Below are positions 9,321 through 17,541 of a stretch of 64,000 nt of DNA, piece after piece. Under the pieces are notes generated by a model that saw only the letters and a list, made by a program, of their open reading frames with translations, did not search any database and was not told where the DNA came from. This stretch comes from Microbacterium sp. (lineage in GTDB: Bacteria > Actinomycetota > Actinomycetes > Actinomycetales > Microbacteriaceae): NCBI GenBank assembly GCA_031277945.1, contig JAITLK010000003.1, positions 310,001 through 374,000 of the forward strand, read 5' to 3'. How positions within the stretch are numbered: the stretch's first letter is position 1; each line of letters starts with the position of its first letter. A program made the position numbers and the translations under genes.

Positions 9321-10472
9321 TCAGCTGGTGATGACCTGCGCGGTGCCGAGGGGGGCATCCGGGCCCATTTCGGCGGCGATGCGGTTCGCCTCCTCGATGA
9401 GCGTGGCCACGATGTCAGCCTCGGGAACGGTCTTGACGACCTGTCCCTTCACGAAGATCTGCCCCTTACCGTTGCCGCTCGCGACGCCGAGGTCGGCTTC
9501 TCGTGCCTCACCCGGGCCGTTGACGACACACCCCATGACGGCCACGCGCAGCGGCACGGTCATGTCCTTGAGACCTTCGGTGACGTTGTCCGCCAGCGTG
9601 TAGACGTCCACCTGAGCGCGCCCGCAGGACGGGCAGGAAACGATCTCCAGCTTGCGCTCGCGCAGGTTCAGCGACTGCAGGATCTGATGCCCCACCTTGA
9701 CCTCCTCGGCGGGCGGGGCCGACAGCGAGACGCGGATGGTGTCGCCGATGCCCTCCGACAACAGGATGCCGAACGCCGTCGCGGACTTGATGGTGCCCTG
9801 GAACGCCGGTCCTGCCTCGGTGACGCCGAGATGCAGCGGCCAGTCGCCTCGCTCCGCCAGCTGGCGGTAGGCCTTGACCATGACGATCGGGTCATTGTGC
9901 TTGACCGAGATCTTGAAGTCGTGGAAGTCGTGCTCCTCAAAGAGGCTGGCCTCCCACACCGCGCTCTCGACGAGAGCCTCCGCCGTGGGCTTGCCGTACT
10001 TCTGCAGCAGGCGCTTGTCGAGCGACCCGGCGTTGACACCGATGCGCAGCGACACCCCCGCCGCCTTGGCTGCGGCGGCGATCTCTCCCACGTTTCCGTC
10101 GAACTCGCGGATGTTGCCCGGGTTCACCCGAACCGCGGCGCACCCGGCATCGATGGCGGCGTAGATGTAGCGCGGCTGGAAGTGGATGTCGGCGATCACC
10201 GGGATCTGGCTCTTCTGCGCGATCGCAGGAAGGGCATCGGCATCGTCCTGGCTGGGCACGGCGACGCGCACGATCTCACAGCCGGACGCGGTGAGCTCCG
10301 CGATCTGCTGCAGCGTGGCGTTAATGTCAGTGGTCTTGGTGGTCGTCATCGACTGCACCGAGACGGGCGCATCTCCACCCACCAGCACCTTGCCGACACG
10401 GATCTGTCGACTCTTGCGGCGAGGGGCAAGGACTTCGCGGGCGGCGGGCATACCGAGATTCACAGCGGGCAC
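9321..10472 (-). CDS. ispG: 4-hydroxy-3-methylbut-2-enyl diphosphate synthase (flavodoxin)
   Basis: Iron-sulphur enzyme of the MEP isoprenoid pathway converting MEcPP to HMBPP. The 383 aa sequence has the TIM-barrel N-terminal domain ([19 protein letters not shown] near residue 25) and the C-terminal cluster ligands: CPSC at 280-283 and the Cys of [10 protein letters not shown] near 316. The GTG at 10472 has a TAGGCT -10 hexamer ending six bases upstream and no SD, so the mRNA is probably leaderless. Another MEP gene, dxr, is 6 kb away on the same strand; in related actinobacteria dxr, rseP and ispG are usually adjacent, and here they are separated by opposite-strand genes. Confidence 0.97.
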   Translation of the reverse strand: MPAVNLGMPAAREVLAPRRKSRQIRVGKVLVGGDAPVSVQSMTTTKTTDINATLQQIAELTASGCEIVRVAVPSQDDADALPAIAQKSQIPVIADIHFQPRYIYAAIDAGCAAVRVNPGNIREFDGNVGEIAAAAKAAGVSLRIGVNAGSLDKRLLQKYGKPTAEALVESAVWEASLFEEHDFHDFKISVKHNDPIVMVKAYRQLAERGDWPLHLGVTEAGPAFQGTIKSATAFGILLSEGIGDTIRVSLSAPPAEEVKVGHQILQSLNLRERKLEIVSCPSCGRAQVDVYTLADNVTEGLKDMTVPLRVAVMGCVVNGPGEAREADLGVASGNGKGQIFVKGQVVKTVPEADIVATLIEEANRIAAEMGPDAPLGTAQVITS

Positions 10473-10478
10473 CCCTCA

Positions 10479-10484
10479 AGCCTA
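10479..10484 (-). promoter_or_regulatory. -10 element (TAGGCT) of leaderless ispG
   Basis: TAGGCT on the minus strand with six bases (TGAGGG) before the GTG start, so initiation would fall on the start codon. It diverges from the attenuator-controlled promoter at 10600. Confidence 0.6.
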
Positions 10485-10599
10485 CGGCCTGGCGCCTGCA
10501 CGACGGCCGTGTCCTGTGCACAACGACCACACGTCTGTCATCGCGCATCCGGGCTGGGCCGCCGTCGTCATCCGCATGAGCGCCGGGCGCGCGCTGTGA

Positions 10600-10605
10600 T
10601 AGGTT
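10600..10605 (+). promoter_or_regulatory. -10 element (TAGGTT) of the Trp-leader transcript
   Basis: TAGGTT followed by exactly six bases and then the ATG of the leader peptide at 10612, the same spacing seen at other leaderless genes in the window. No strong -35 is visible. Confidence 0.6.
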
Positions 10606-10611
10606 CGGCGC

Positions 10612-10647
10612 ATGCACGCGAACCTGTCCTGGTGGCCCGCCTCCTGA
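10612..10647 (+). CDS. Trp-codon leader peptide (MHANLSWWPAS)
   Basis: Eleven-codon reading frame with two adjacent Trp codons (10630-10635) four codons before its TGA. It starts six bases after a TAGGTT -10 box and lies just upstream of four complementary RNA segments ending in an intrinsic terminator, in front of an anthranilate-synthase-like gene. This is the classic arrangement of ribosome-mediated attenuation. Translation would start on a leaderless mRNA. It is too short for homology, so the call rests on Trp codon content and position. Confidence 0.82.
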   Translation: MHANLSWWPAS

Positions 10648-10704
10648 GGCGGTGTTTCGCGTAGCCACGATTCCAGACCGCCCCGCAATGGGCGGTCTTT
10701 CTTG
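10637..10704 (+). promoter_or_regulatory. Trp-responsive transcription attenuator
   Basis: Four segments can be read. Segment 1, CCGCCT (10637-10642), pairs with segment 2, AGGCGG (10647-10652). GGCGGT within segment 2 (10648-10653) can instead pair with ACCGCC of segment 3 (10677-10682), the antiterminator. Segment 3, AGACCGCCC (10675-10683), pairs perfectly with segment 4, GGGCGGTCT (10690-10698), followed by a T-rich run: the terminator. A ribosome stalled at the tandem Trp codons would cover segment 1 and free segment 2 to pair with 3, allowing readthrough when Trp-tRNA is scarce. Streptomyces trp genes are an established precedent; here the function is inferred. Confidence 0.83.
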
Positions 10705-10747
10705 TTTCGAGCCCTCGAATCAGACTCCGCCCCGAACAGGAGAACAC

Positions 10748-12673
10748 ATGACCGGGTCGCTGACGCCCGAGACCAATCCGTCCGTGGAAGCCGAGCACGA
10801 GTCGGCGATCCCGGCCTCCGGCCCCTTCGTGCTGCTCGCGCGGCAGGGCTCGCCGGATGTGGAGATCCTCACCGGCGAGGTGTCCGATGTCGATCTGCTC
10901 TCGGACATCCCGCTGATCGTGAACGACGTCCCCCGAGAGGTGTTCGCGCTGGTGCCCTACCGCCAGGTGCGCGAGCGCGGATTCTCCGCTCACAACGACG
11001 ATGCACCGCTTCGCACCCTCGTCGTCGATCACCACGTCCGCGTCCCCCGGGCCGAACTCGTCGCCGAGCTTCCGACGTCCCCCGTCCCGCTCACCGACGC
11101 CGGCTTCGACATCACGGACGACGAGTACGCCGAGATCGTGCGCACCGTCATCCGCGACGAGATCGGCCGCGGCGAGGGCGCCAACTTCGTGATCCGCCGC
11201 GACTACGTCGCCGGCGTCGACACCGACCCTCGTGTCGCCGCCCTCACCTGGTTCCGCGCCCTCCTCGAGCACGAGCGCGGCGCCTACTGGACCTTCGCCG
11301 TCATCACCGAGGGTCATGTCGCCGTCGGCGCAAGCCCGGAAGCGCACGTGTCTGCGCAGGGCGGCGTGGTGACGATGAACCCCATCTCGGGAACGTTCCG
11401 CCACCCGGCGGGCGGCGCCACCAAGGAGTCCCTCAGCGAGTTCCTGCGCTCCACGAAGGAGACCGAGGAACTCTTCATGGTGGTGGACGAGGAGCTCAAG
11501 ATGATGTCGGCCGTCTGCAGCGACGGAGGACGCATCACGGGACCGCACCTCAAGGAGATGTCGCGGCTCACGCACACGGAGTACATGCTCCGGGGCACGA
11601 GCCGGATGGATCCGCGCGAGATCCTGCGCGAGACGATGTTCGCCCCGACTGTCACCGGCTCCCCCATGCAGAACGCATGCACGGTGATCCAGCGCCACGA
11701 GCGCACGCCCCGCGGGTATTACTCCGGCGTCGCCGCGCTGTTCACACCGAACGCCGACGGTGGCCACGACCTCGACGCGCCGATCCTCATCCGCACCGCG
11801 TACCTCGCCGAGGGCAGACTGCGTGTCCCCGTCGGGGCGACGCTCGTACGCCACTCGGACCCGGCCGGAGAGGTCGGTGAGACGCACGGCAAGGCGGCCG
11901 GAGTGCTCGGGGCGATTGGTGCGATCCCCCGGGATGTGCCCACCGCTGCAGCCGACGAGGACCCCGACGCACCGCAGCCCGAGCCGATCTCCCTCGCCGC
12001 AGACCCGGAGATCGCCGCGCTCCTCGCCTCACGCAACAGCCGCCTCGCGCCCTTCTGGATGAACCCGCAGGACGGCACAGACGATGCGTTCGACGGTCCG
12101 TTCTCCGGTTCCACGGCCCTCGTGGTGGACGCCGAGGACCGCTTCACCACCATGCTCGCGCATCAGTTGCGTCACCTCGGCTTGAACGCCACGATCGTGC
12201 CCTGGAACGAGGTCACCGACGAGCAGGTCGCTGCGGCCGACATCGTCGTCGCCGGCCCCGGTCCCGGTGACCCGCGCGACGGCACGAGCGCGCGCATCCG
12301 TCGCATGCGCGACGTCGTCACCGCCCGCCGGTCGGCACGTCAGCCCCTGGTCGCGGTCTGCCTCAGCCATCAGATCCTCGCCGACTCGGTGGGCATCGGC
12401 CTCGGCCCGCTCGACTCGCCGCATCAGGGTGTGCAGAAGACCGTCGACGTCTTCGGTGAGCCGGCGTCGGTGGGCTTCTACAACACCTTCACCGCCCGTG
12501 TCTCCCCCGGTACCACCCGTGTCGCGGACCTCGAGGTCTCCGCCGACGACCGCGGGGACGTGTACGCGCTCCGCGGCCCCCGGACCGCGTCGGTGCAGGG
12601 CCACCTCGAGTCCATCCTGTCCAGGGACGGTCTGCACACGCTGGAGCGGCTCGTCGCTCAGGCCCTCGCCTGA
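10748..12673 (+). CDS. Fused anthranilate / aminodeoxyisochorismate synthase (PhzE/TrpEG type)
   Basis: Bifunctional chorismate-utilising enzyme of 641 aa that would aminate chorismate with glutamine-derived ammonia. The N-terminal TrpE-like domain (about 1-430) has MNPISGTFRHP near residue 210 and a TGSPMQNA segment, both closer to PhzE than to ordinary TrpE. The C-terminal class I glutamine amidotransferase domain (about 450-641) has nucleophile Cys538 in AVCLSHQ and the His619/Glu621 pair in GHLES. The product could be anthranilate or 2-amino-2-deoxyisochorismate. No other phenazine genes are nearby, and the Trp attenuator favours a tryptophan-linked role. The ATG follows AGGAG. Its stop overlaps the next start by one base. 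Confidence 0.88.
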   Translation: MTGSLTPETNPSVEAEHESAIPASGPFVLLARQGSPDVEILTGEVSDVDLLSDIPLIVNDVPREVFALVPYRQVRERGFSAHNDDAPLRTLVVDHHVRVPRAELVAELPTSPVPLTDAGFDITDDEYAEIVRTVIRDEIGRGEGANFVIRRDYVAGVDTDPRVAALTWFRALLEHERGAYWTFAVITEGHVAVGASPEAHVSAQGGVVTMNPISGTFRHPAGGATKESLSEFLRSTKETEELFMVVDEELKMMSAVCSDGGRITGPHLKEMSRLTHTEYMLRGTSRMDPREILRETMFAPTVTGSPMQNACTVIQRHERTPRGYYSGVAALFTPNADGGHDLDAPILIRTAYLAEGRLRVPVGATLVRHSDPAGEVGETHGKAAGVLGAIGAIPRDVPTAAADEDPDAPQPEPISLAADPEIAALLASRNSRLAPFWMNPQDGTDDAFDGPFSGSTALVVDAEDRFTTMLAHQLRHLGLNATIVPWNEVTDEQVAAADIVVAGPGPGDPRDGTSARIRRMRDVVTARRSARQPLVAVCLSHQILADSVGIGLGPLDSPHQGVQKTVDVFGEPASVGFYNTFTARVSPGTTRVADLEVSADDRGDVYALRGPRTASVQGHLESILSRDGLHTLERLVAQALA

Positions 12674-13125
12674 TGCCCCGGGAGGGCTCGCGGGGATGGG
12701 GCTGGCCCTGGTCGGTGCTCTCCCTCGCGATCGGCCTGGCGGCTCTGGTGTTCGGTGGGGTTCAGCTCGGCGCCGACGCCGTCGGGGCCTCGCGTGCCTC
12801 CTCCCCGATCGAGGCGACCGTCACGCAGGTGGACTACGCGTCGGGCACCGGAATGGGCAAGCGGTACTTCCCCACCGTCGAGTACACCGTGGACGGAACC
12901 CGCTATGAGGAAGGCACTGCGAACCACCGCAACAGCGAACCGCAGGTCGGCGAGACCCTGACCGTGACGTACGACACGGCGGATCCTCGACGCGTGTCGC
13001 TCACGGGTGAGAGCGGTGGCGGTGGTGCGGACTGGGGCGGGTCGATCATCCTGCTGGTCATCGGCGCAGGACTCATCGCCGCCGCGGTCGCGTTCAGCCC
13101 CATCGCACGCTCTCGCCGCCGCTGA
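12673..13125 (+). CDS. DUF3592 membrane protein
   Basis: Membrane protein of 150 aa: a TM segment at about residues 12-32, an extracytoplasmic DUF3592-like domain (about 40-110, with PTVEYTVDGTRYEEGT and VGETLTVTYD), a Gly-rich stretch, and a second TM segment at about 122-142 before a basic tail. DUF3592 proteins have no assigned biochemical role. Its ATG overlaps the TGA of the upstream synthase gene (TGATG), so translation is probably coupled and both should be under the Trp attenuator. Confidence 0.83.
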   Translation: MPREGSRGWGWPWSVLSLAIGLAALVFGGVQLGADAVGASRASSPIEATVTQVDYASGTGMGKRYFPTVEYTVDGTRYEEGTANHRNSEPQVGETLTVTYDTADPRRVSLTGESGGGGADWGGSIILLVIGAGLIAAAVAFSPIARSRRR

Positions 13126-13205
13126 CGCTCGCGGCTGGTCGGCCACGTCGCACACCGCCGTGGCCGCGCCCCGGGCACGCACCAGGAGCCGAGTGGGTGT
13201 GTGGG

Positions 13206-14531
13206 TCAGCCTCCGAGGATGCTGATCGGGTTCACCACATCGGTGACCACCAGCAGCGCTCCCATCGCGATGAGGAACACCACGACGACGAAGGTGACGG
13301 GGACGAGCTTGGTGGCATCGACCGGCTTCGGCGCCGGGCGGCGCAGCAGCTTCGCCCAGGTTCGCTTCAGACCGTCCCAGAGGGCCACGGCCACGTGCCC
13401 ACCGTCGAGCGGGAGCAGGGGGATGAGGTTGAAGACGAACAGCGCGACGTTGAGCGAGGCGACCAGACTCAGCATGCCGGCCACACGACTGGCCAGCGGC
13501 GCGTCGGAGGCGGCCACTTCGCCGGCGATGACGCCGACCCCCACGGGCGAGATCGGCCCGTCCGGGTCACGCTCAGCGCCCGTGAAGAGAGACACCGCCG
13601 TGCCGTAGAGCTTCTGCGGAAGCTGGACCATGACGCCCGCGACGGCGCCGACGTTGTTGAACGCCTGCTGCGGGCCAGCCCACAGCGGCTGCGGCACCAT
13701 CGCGGTCTGGGCGACCACACCGATGAAGCCCGCAGGCTGGGTCTTGGCGGTGCCATCGCTGTTGGTTTCGACGTTGCCGTCGGATCCCACCACGGGCCGC
13801 TCCGTGAGCAGCGGCGTGAGGTGGACCGTCTGCTCGGCGCCACCCCGGCGGATCTCGACGTCGAGCTGCTTGCCCGCTGACGCGGCGATGATCGCAGACA
13901 CGTCCGAGAACTCGTGCACGGCGGTCCCGCCGATGGACAGGATCGTGTCGCCCGGCTGGAGACCGGCTTGCGCCGCCGGGGCGACCGGATCGCTGGGCGC
14001 GCAGGTGTTTCCCGCGACGTCGGACTGCTGAACGCACTGACTGACGCTCGCCAGCGTCGTGGTGGCTGTCTGCACACCGAAGCCGCTGAACACAATGGTG
14101 AACAGCACGATCGCCAGGATGAGGTTCATCACCGGACCACCGAGCATCACGATGATCCGCTTCCACGTCGCGAGCGCATAGAAAGTGCGTTCCTCGGAGC
14201 CGTCGAGCGTCTCGTCGTTTGCAGCCCGGGCGTCCTGCACCATCGTGGCGAAGAAGCCCGCACCGGCGCGCCCCGTCCCGCTTCCCTTCGGGGATTGTGG
14301 ATACATGCCGGCCATGGAGATGTAGCCGCCCAGCGGCAGGAGCTTGAAGCCGTACTCGGTCTCCCCGAATCGGCGTGACCAGATCGTCGGACCGAATCCG
14401 ATCATGTACTGGCCAACGCGCACCTTGAAGAGCTTCGCGGGCGCAAGGTGGCCGATCTCGTGCAGCGCGATCGACACGGCCAGCCCCACGAGGATCACGG
14501 CCATGCCGATGATGAAGAAGACGACGGTCAC
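13206..14531 (-). CDS. rseP: Site-2 membrane metalloprotease (RseP/Rip1-like)
   Basis: Intramembrane zinc protease of the M50 family, which cleaves anti-sigma factors and other membrane substrates. 441 aa. The zinc motif HEIGH is at residues 24-28 in the first TM segment, a PDZ domain lies in the middle (AGLQPGDTILSIGG), and the third zinc ligand motif PLDGGH is near the C-terminus. Start is GTG at 14531. The only strong SD (GGAGG) is 12 bases upstream and can pair with an adjacent CCTCC. In mycobacteria the gene is flanked by dxr and ispG; here genes on the other strand separate it from both. Confidence 0.95.
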   Translation of the reverse strand: MTVVFFIIGMAVILVGLAVSIALHEIGHLAPAKLFKVRVGQYMIGFGPTIWSRRFGETEYGFKLLPLGGYISMAGMYPQSPKGSGTGRAGAGFFATMVQDARAANDETLDGSEERTFYALATWKRIIVMLGGPVMNLILAIVLFTIVFSGFGVQTATTTLASVSQCVQQSDVAGNTCAPSDPVAPAAQAGLQPGDTILSIGGTAVHEFSDVSAIIAASAGKQLDVEIRRGGAEQTVHLTPLLTERPVVGSDGNVETNSDGTAKTQPAGFIGVVAQTAMVPQPLWAGPQQAFNNVGAVAGVMVQLPQKLYGTAVSLFTGAERDPDGPISPVGVGVIAGEVAASDAPLASRVAGMLSLVASLNVALFVFNLIPLLPLDGGHVAVALWDGLKRTWAKLLRRPAPKPVDATKLVPVTFVVVVFLIAMGALLVVTDVVNPISILGG

Positions 14532-14694
14532 ATGTGGAGGCTACCTCCCGTCGCCTTTGAGTTGGCTCACGAATCAGACCGGGTCCTGCCGTTCGCGGGG
14601 CAGATCTGCAGGACGCCGGCACCCGGCGATGGATGCGCGTGGTGTCGGGCGAGCCGCCTCGCGAAACGCGCCCGCGTGGAATGATGGATGAGCC

Positions 14695-16317
14695 ATGAGC
14701 AGCGACATTTCCACCCCGAACCTTCCGCCGGTCCTCCGCCCGGAGAACCCGCCGCACCGCTCCCTGCGCGAGCTCGCCGATCGCTTCGGCGTCGGCACTC
14801 GCGGAGACGTCGCGGATGTGGTCCTCACCGGCATCACCCTCGCCACAGCCGATCTCCGCTCCGGCGAGGCGTTCGTGGCGATTCGCGGCGTCAACCGGCA
14901 CGGTGCGGAGTTCGCTCCCATCGCGGCCGAGAAGGGCGCCGTCGCGATCATCACCGACGAGGAGGGTGCGGCGATCGCCGCCGACGCGGGCCTTCCCGTC
15001 GTGGTCGTCGACGATCCCCGCGGCACGCTCGGCGCGCTGTCGGCGTGGGTGTACTCCACCGGTGCCGACGACGAGCTCCCGCTGCTGTTCGGGACCACCG
15101 GGACGAACGGCAAGACGAGTGTGTCGCACCTGCTGGAGGGGATCCTCCGCCAGATCGGTGTCACCACGGGCCTGTCCTCCACGGCCGAACGGCACATCGC
15201 CGGGCAGGTCATCGTCTCTCGCCTCACGACTCCCGAGGCCAGCGAGTTCCACGCGCTCCTGGCGCTGATGCGTGAGCGTCATGTCGAGGCCGTCGCCGTG
15301 GAGGTCAGCGCGCAGGCGCTGAGTCGCCATCGCGTCGACGGGCTGATGTTCGACGTCGCCGGGTTCACGAACCTCACCCACGACCACCTCGACGATTACG
15401 CGGACATGACCGAGTACTTCGAGGCGAAGCTGCCGCTGTTCACGCCCGAGCGTTCCCGCCGCGGCGTGGTGAGCCTGGACTCCGCCGCAGGCGCACGAGT
15501 GGTGGAGCGTGCCGGGATCCCGGTGGTCACCATCGGCACTCCGTTGATCGCCCCCGATGCTGAGGCAGCGCGCGCCGCCGACTGGGTGGTGGACATCGTC
15601 GAGGAACGCCAGTCCGGAACGCGCTTCCGGCTCACCGCGCGCGATGGCCGCAGTCTTACCACCGTCGTGCCGGTGATCGGCCCCCATATGGCCGCCAACG
15701 CAGGCCTGGCGATCGTGATGCTGCTGGAGGGCGGCTACGACTGGGACCGCATCGTCGCGGCCCTGGACCGCGACGGCGGTGTCACCGCGTATCTGCCGGG
15801 CCGCACCGAGCTCGTCTCCGGAGAGCGGGGACCGGCCGTGTACGTCGACTTCGGGCACTCCCCCGACGCCTTCGAGAAGACCCTCGCCGCTGTCCGGCGC
15901 GTGACGCCGGGAAAGGTGCTGATGCTGTTCGGCGCCGACGGCGACCGCGACGCCACCAAGCGTCACGACATGGGTCGCGCTGGCGTGCTCGGCAGCGACA
16001 TCCTCGTGATCACCGACCACCACCCGCGCTTCGAGGAGGCGAGCGGCATTCGCCGCACTCTGATCGAGGGTGCCCGCCTTGCGCAGCCGGATGCCGAGAT
16101 CCTGGAGTTCTCACCGCCGGAGACGGCGATCGTGGAGGCCGTAAACCTGGTCGGCGAGGGCGATGCGATCCTGTGGGCGGGTCCGGGCCACCAGGACTAC
16201 CGGGATATCCGTGGGGTTCGCACGCCCTACTCCGCGCGTGAGCTCGCGCGCCGCGCGCTGCGTGATGCCGGCTGGCCGGTCCCCGAGCCGCGGTGGCCGG
16301 TGCCGTACGCCGACTGA
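14695..16317 (+). CDS. Mur ligase family protein (MurE-like)
   Basis: ATP-dependent Mur ligase of 540 aa resembling MurE, which adds the third amino acid to UDP-MurNAc-dipeptide. It has a MurE-like N-terminal domain, the P-loop GTTGTNGKTS at residues 133-142, the central ligase domain (EVSAQALSRHRVDG, FTNLTHDHLDDY) and a C-terminal domain with the P-loop-partner region. At the position of the amino-acid-selecting DNPR motif of meso-diaminopimelate-adding MurE it has DHHPR (441-445). It lies far from any division and cell-wall cluster, between dxr and rseP on the opposite strand, so it is probably a paralogue with a different or extra substrate. The start is the family-like ATG; the SD is weak. 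Confidence 0.88.
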   Translation: MSSDISTPNLPPVLRPENPPHRSLRELADRFGVGTRGDVADVVLTGITLATADLRSGEAFVAIRGVNRHGAEFAPIAAEKGAVAIITDEEGAAIAADAGLPVVVVDDPRGTLGALSAWVYSTGADDELPLLFGTTGTNGKTSVSHLLEGILRQIGVTTGLSSTAERHIAGQVIVSRLTTPEASEFHALLALMRERHVEAVAVEVSAQALSRHRVDGLMFDVAGFTNLTHDHLDDYADMTEYFEAKLPLFTPERSRRGVVSLDSAAGARVVERAGIPVVTIGTPLIAPDAEAARAADWVVDIVEERQSGTRFRLTARDGRSLTTVVPVIGPHMAANAGLAIVMLLEGGYDWDRIVAALDRDGGVTAYLPGRTELVSGERGPAVYVDFGHSPDAFEKTLAAVRRVTPGKVLMLFGADGDRDATKRHDMGRAGVLGSDILVITDHHPRFEEASGIRRTLIEGARLAQPDAEILEFSPPETAIVEAVNLVGEGDAILWAGPGHQDYRDIRGVRTPYSARELARRALRDAGWPVPEPRWPVPYAD

Positions 16318-16326
16318 TCCGTCTCA

Positions 16327-16362
16327 TCGCGCGCTCCCGGGTTCCGATCCGGGAACGCGCGA
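16327..16362. terminator. Bidirectional terminator between the Mur ligase gene and dxr
   Basis: Stem TCGCGCG-C-TCCCGG / CCGGGA-A-CGCGCGA with one internal C/A mismatch and an eight-base loop, between two convergent stops. No U-tract, typical for high-GC actinobacteria. Confidence 0.65.
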
Positions 16363-16373
16363 CAGGAGTCTGC

Positions 16374-17456
16374 TTATGCGTTCGCGATGAGCGCGTCCGC
16401 GGTGCGACGGGCCCAGTCCTCGGCCTCCGCGAGCGACTCACGCGTCAGCGACGCCGGGGCTTCGTGAGCATCCACCACGCGCTCGATGAGTTCGACGATG
16501 CCGAGGAACGACAGGCGTCCCTCGTGGAACGCGTCGACGGCCTGCTCGTTGGCGGCGTTGAAGACGGCGGGGAATGTACCGCCGGCGCGGCCGACCCGCT
16601 TGGCCAAGCGCACCGCAGGGAACGCGTCGTCGTCGAGGGGCTCGAACGTCCAGCTCGTGGCCGTGGTCCAATCCAGCGGCTGTCCGACGCCTCCGATGCG
16701 GTGCGGCCAGTCCATACCGAGTGAGATCGGCAGGCGCATGTCGGGGGGCGACGCCTGCGCGATCGTGGATCCATCGATGAACTCCACCATGGAGTGGACG
16801 ATCGACTGGGGGTGAACGACCACGTCGATGCGGTCGAAGGGGATGTCGAAGAGAAGATGCGCCTCGATCACCTCCAGGCCCTTGTTCACGAGCGTCGCGG
16901 AGTTCGTCGTGACCATACGGCCCATGTCCCAGGTGGGGTGAGCCAGCGCCTGGGCGGGGGTGACCGTGGTGAGGGAAGAGCGGTCCCGTCCGCGGAACGG
17001 GCCGCCGGATGCCGTGACGACCAGGCGCCTCACCTCTGCGGACGTCCCGGAGCGCAGCGCCTGCGCCAGCGCGGAGTGCTCGGAGTCGACCGGAACGATC
17101 TGCCCCGGCTGTGCGAGCGAGGTGACCAGTTCCCCGCCGACGATGAGCGATTCCTTGTTCGCGAGCGCGAGGGTGCGACCGCTCTCCAGCGCCGCGAGCG
17201 TGGGCCCCAGGCCCACCGAGCCCGTGATGCCGTTGAGCACGACGTCGGCCTCGACGTCACGCACGAGCTGTTCGGCCTCAACGGCGCCCATCGCGGTGTG
17301 CTCGACGTGGAACTCGGCCGCCTGCGCGGCCACGGCGTCGCGATTGGTCCCGGCAGCAAGTCCCGCGACCTCGAACCGCCCGGGATTGGCACGGATCACA
17401 TCCAGTGCCTGCGTTCCGATCGAGCCGGTGGAGCCGAGAATGAGTATGCGACGCAT
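16374..17456 (-). CDS. dxr: 1-deoxy-D-xylulose 5-phosphate reductoisomerase
   Basis: NADPH-dependent enzyme making 2-C-methyl-D-erythritol 4-phosphate, the committed step of the MEP isoprenoid pathway. 360 aa, normal for the family. NADPH-binding GSTGSIGTQ is at residues 8-16. Substrate and metal motifs such as [22 protein letters not shown] and ASGGPFRG are present in order. A TAGGCT -10 hexamer lies six bases before the ATG, and GAGGGA directly abuts the ATG, too close for an SD, so the mRNA is probably leaderless. Confidence 0.98.
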   Translation of the reverse strand: MRRILILGSTGSIGTQALDVIRANPGRFEVAGLAAGTNRDAVAAQAAEFHVEHTAMGAVEAEQLVRDVEADVVLNGITGSVGLGPTLAALESGRTLALANKESLIVGGELVTSLAQPGQIVPVDSEHSALAQALRSGTSAEVRRLVVTASGGPFRGRDRSSLTTVTPAQALAHPTWDMGRMVTTNSATLVNKGLEVIEAHLLFDIPFDRIDVVVHPQSIVHSMVEFIDGSTIAQASPPDMRLPISLGMDWPHRIGGVGQPLDWTTATSWTFEPLDDDAFPAVRLAKRVGRAGGTFPAVFNAANEQAVDAFHEGRLSFLGIVELIERVVDAHEAPASLTRESLAEAEDWARRTADALIANA

Positions 17457-17462
17457 TCCCTC

Positions 17463-17468
17463 AGCCTA
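17463..17468 (-). promoter_or_regulatory. -10 element (TAGGCT) of leaderless dxr
   Basis: TAGGCT on the minus strand, then six bases (GAGGGA), then the dxr ATG. Same spacing as ispG and others. Confidence 0.6.
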
Positions 17469-17490
17469 ATGAGACACGTCACCGGCCCGA

Positions 17491-17530
17491 CGAGAAACGC
17501 GCCGCCCCGGCTGGGTCGGCGCGTTTCTCG
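17491..17530 (-). terminator. Terminator downstream of FKBP lipoprotein gene
   Basis: Perfect 14-base-pair stem CGAGAAACGCGCCG / CGGCGCGTTTCTCG with a 12-base loop, immediately after the FKBP stop and before the dxr promoter. No clear U-tract. Confidence 0.75.
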
Positions 17531-17541
17531 GATGATGACGG

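Noticed and set aside
9153..10664. Plus-strand open frame of 503 codons over ispG
   Set aside because: Antisense shadow of ispG with no recognisable domain or start signal.
10748..13125. Part of a phenazine biosynthetic cluster
   Set aside because: Only a PhzE-like synthase is present; no phzA/B, phzD, phzF or phzG homologue is in the window, and the leader responds to Trp codons.
13141..13165. Terminator between the DUF3592 gene and rseP
   Set aside because: Only a seven-base-pair stem (GGCCACG/CGTGGCC) with an 11-base loop; too weak to call with confidence.
13573..16023. Minus-strand open frame of 816 codons
   Set aside because: Overlaps the Mur ligase gene antisense and rseP in another frame; composition is not protein-like.
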